Assembly (NCBI RefSeq): GCF_000496075.1
Contig: NZ_AWXZ01000012.1
Coordinates: 36,985-100,984 of the forward strand
Direction of reading: 5' to 3'
DNA: 64,000 nt
From: Lutibaculum baratangense AMV1
GTDB taxonomy: Bacteria > Pseudomonadota > Alphaproteobacteria > Rhizobiales > Tepidamorphaceae
Shown here: piece by piece, positions 62,368 through 64,000 of the stretch
Layout: each line of letters opens with the position of its first letter
How positions within the stretch are numbered: position 1 is the stretch's first letter
The notes under the pieces: generated by a model
Told to the model about the DNA's origin: nothing
The model's database searches: none
What the model saw: only the letters and a program-made list of their open reading frames with translations
Program-made: the position numbers and the translations under genes

Positions 62368-63495
62368 TCAGAACAGGACGACGGAGCGGATGGATTCGCC
62401 GTGGTGCATGAGGTCGAAGCCCTTGTTGATGTCGTCGAGGGGCATGGTGTGGGTGATCATCGGGTCGATCTCGATCTTGCCCTCCATGTACCACTCGACG
62501 ATCTTCGGCACGTCGGTGCGGCCCCTGGCGCCGCCGAAGGCGGTGCCCTTCCAGACGCGGCCCGTCACGAGCTGGAACGGCCGGGTCGAGATCTCGGCGC
62601 CGGCCGGCGCGACGCCGATGACGATCGACTGGCCCCAGCCGCGATGGGCGCATTCGAGCGCCTGGCGCATCACCGTCACGTTGCCGGTGCAGTCGAAGGT
62701 GTAGTCGGCCCCGCCGATCTGGTCGGCGCCGCGCTTCGTCATGTTCACGAGATGGGGCACGAGGTCGGAGCCCACCTCCTTGGGGTTGACGAAATGCGTC
62801 ATCCCGAAGCGCTCGCCCCATTCCTTCTTGTCGTTGTTGAGATCGACGCCGATGATCATGTCGGCGCCGGCGAGCCGCAGGCCCTGGATCACGTTGAGCC
62901 CGATCCCGCCGAGCCCGAACACGACCGCCGTCGCGCCAGCCTCCACCTTCGCGGTGTTGATCACCGCGCCGATCCCCGTCGTGACGCCGCAGCCGATGTA
63001 GCAGACCTTGTCGAACGGCGCGTCCTCGCGGATCTTCGCCACCGCGATCTCCGGCAGCACCGTGAAGTTCGAGAAGGTCGAGGTGCCCATGTAGTGGTGG
63101 ATCGGCTTGCCGTCGAGCGAGAAGCGCGAGGTGCCGTCCGGCATCAGCCCCTGCCCCTGCGTCGTCCGGATCGCCGTGCACAGGTTGGTCTTGCGCGACA
63201 GGCAGGACGGGCACTCGCGGCACTCGGGCGTGTAGAGCGGGATCACGTGGTCGCCCTTCCGCAGGCTGCGGACCCCGGGCCCGACATCGACCACCACGCC
63301 CGCGCCCTCGTGCCCGAGGATCGCCGGGAAGATCCCCTCGGGATCGGCGCCCGAGCGCGTGAACTCGTCCGTGTGGCAGATCCCCGTCGCCTTGATCTCG
63401 ACGAGAACCTCGCCCTCCTTCGGCCCCTCGAGCCGAACCGTCGCCACCTCCAGAGGCTTGCCAGCCTCGAACGCCACCGCAGCACGGCTCTCCAT
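62368..63495 (-). CDS. S-(hydroxymethyl)glutathione dehydrogenase / class III alcohol dehydrogenase
   Basis: A 375-residue zinc alcohol dehydrogenase that oxidises S-hydroxymethylglutathione to S-formylglutathione, the central step of glutathione-dependent formaldehyde removal. Catalytic zinc ligands are Cys40 and His62 (with Glu63 following), and structural zinc ligands Cys92, 95, 98 and 106 lie in [16 protein letters not shown]. The Rossmann motif [15 protein letters not shown] is present. GGAGGAG before the ATG at 63495 sets the start; an upstream frame to 63645 lacks a good start. The symbol varies between adhC, adhI, flhA and frmA, so none is given. Confidence 0.94.
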   Translation of the reverse strand: MESRAAVAFEAGKPLEVATVRLEGPKEGEVLVEIKATGICHTDEFTRSGADPEGIFPAILGHEGAGVVVDVGPGVRSLRKGDHVIPLYTPECRECPSCLSRKTNLCTAIRTTQGQGLMPDGTSRFSLDGKPIHHYMGTSTFSNFTVLPEIAVAKIREDAPFDKVCYIGCGVTTGIGAVINTAKVEAGATAVVFGLGGIGLNVIQGLRLAGADMIIGVDLNNDKKEWGERFGMTHFVNPKEVGSDLVPHLVNMTKRGADQIGGADYTFDCTGNVTVMRQALECAHRGWGQSIVIGVAPAGAEISTRPFQLVTGRVWKGTAFGGARGRTDVPKIVEWYMEGKIEIDPMITHTMPLDDINKGFDLMHHGESIRSVVLF

Positions 63496-63548
63496 CCGGC
63501 TCTCCTCCCGCTCGTATTCGATGGTCCTTGGTCGCGAAGCTTTACAAT

Positions 63549-63567
63549 CTTGCCGCTGCGATGCAAG
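63549..63567. promoter_or_regulatory. Inverted repeat in the divergent control region
   Basis: CTTGC (63549-63553) and GCAAG (63563-63567) are separated by nine bases, between the divergent alcohol dehydrogenase gene and the partial gene at 63634. Further TGCAAG/TGCAAC elements follow at about 63583 and 63610. It may be an operator; no clear -35/-10 pair could be read. Confidence 0.3.
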
Positions 63568-63633
63568 CGATGGATGGTATGGTGCAAGAACCGACCAAGA
63601 AAAGATTCTGCAACTGCGAAGGGAGAACCCGCG

Positions 63634-64000
63634 TGTCGAAAGCAACGTGTGCAGTCGCGGTAGCGATGTTGGCCGTATGGACGGGTCTCGGCGACCTGAA
63701 GGCCCAACCCTCCGAGCTTCGGGGCTTCAACAACGACTATCCGACCGCGACGATTGCGGATTACGTGCTCGGCTGCATGGCCGCGAACGGGCAGACACGA
63801 CAGGCGCTCGAACGCTGCTCCTGCTCCATCGACGTGATCGCGACGCTCCTGCCCTACGACCGCTACGAGGAGGCCGAGGCCTTCATGAGCCTCGGCCAGA
63901 TCACCGGCGAGCGCGGCGTGCTGTTTCGCACCAGCGAGCAGTCGCACGGCGCGATCGACGCGCTGCGCCACGCGCAGATCGAGGCGGAGCTGCGCTGCTT
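63634..64000 (+). CDS. Small exported protein of a PQQ/methanol-dehydrogenase neighbourhood, 3'-truncated
   Basis: The frame is open from GTG 63634 (GGGAG seven bases upstream) to the window edge, 122 residues. The signal peptide is [24 protein letters not shown]. The mature part reads [48 protein letters not shown] and ends ...AEAELRC at the edge. I believe proteins of this form (single helical domain, CSCSID motif) recur near xoxF-type methanol dehydrogenase genes. That is a recollection and not a shown match, so the function is unknown. The stop is probably only a few codons beyond the edge. Confidence 0.65.

Overview
This 64-kb window is chromosomal DNA of very high GC content from an alphaproteobacterium, most likely a member of the Hyphomicrobiales (Rhizobiales). 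The reasons are the order argB-HAD-dapD-DUF805-dapE-truA-fmt-def-rmuC, an ScfR/RamB-type regulator facing aceA, a small SRP RNA next to dnaX-ybaB-recR, a consensus CtrA box, DUF2934 and ExoD proteins, and several TRAP, TctABC and polyamine-type ABC transporters. I do not assign a genus. I saw no rRNA, tRNA, CRISPR array, insertion sequence or prophage, and no clear pseudogene. Genes are cut off at both ends of the window: argB on the left and a small exported protein on the right.

The left third (1-25 kb) is mostly housekeeping. It holds arginine and lysine biosynthesis (argB, dapD, dapE), tRNA and protein maturation (truA, fmt, def), rmuC, an AmpG-like permease, and the glyoxylate-shunt enzyme isocitrate lyase facing a short-chain-acyl-CoA type regulator. 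A minimal pilus or surface module follows (one TadG-like and two TadE-like proteins). Then come recR, ybaB, dnaX and the 4.5S RNA. A stretch of small and regulatory genes includes a CtrA-box promoter, a Crp/Fnr regulator, a type II NADH dehydrogenase with a cupin, and several small proteins.

The middle (25-46 kb) is catabolic and transport DNA. Ribokinase lies divergent to a large GH106-like glycosidase. A polyamine-type ABC importer (binding protein, two permeases, ATPase) continues without a break into a cysteine hydrolase and a six-hairpin glycosidase. On the opposite strand a LysR-type regulator precedes a TRAP transporter, a Nit2-like amidase and an RraA-like protein that lacks the family's key arginine. 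Next is a second polyamine-type ABC operon that has no ATPase gene but ends with a succinate-semialdehyde dehydrogenase.

The right part (46-64 kb) contains a hexuronate/hexonate module. uxuA-uxuB is divergent from a GntR regulator, followed by TRAP genes and a zinc polyol dehydrogenase. Together they can be read as uptake of a hexonate such as L-gulonate, oxidation to D-fructuronate, reduction to D-mannonate and dehydration to 2-keto-3-deoxygluconate. After this come a TctCBA tricarboxylate-type transporter, a CPA1 antiporter fused to a cyclic-nucleotide-binding domain, an ExoD protein, and the start of a glutathione-dependent formaldehyde oxidation cluster (gfa, cytochrome c, class III alcohol dehydrogenase). 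That cluster suggests a PQQ methanol dehydrogenase just beyond the right edge.

The observations I rate highest are the CtrA-type promoter in front of an unknown 96-residue protein, the two-glycosidase/ABC/amidohydrolase locus, the TRAP-amidase-RraA operon with its altered active site, the ATPase-less ABC operon, a likely leaderless dapE, and several palindromic operators placed on readable promoters.
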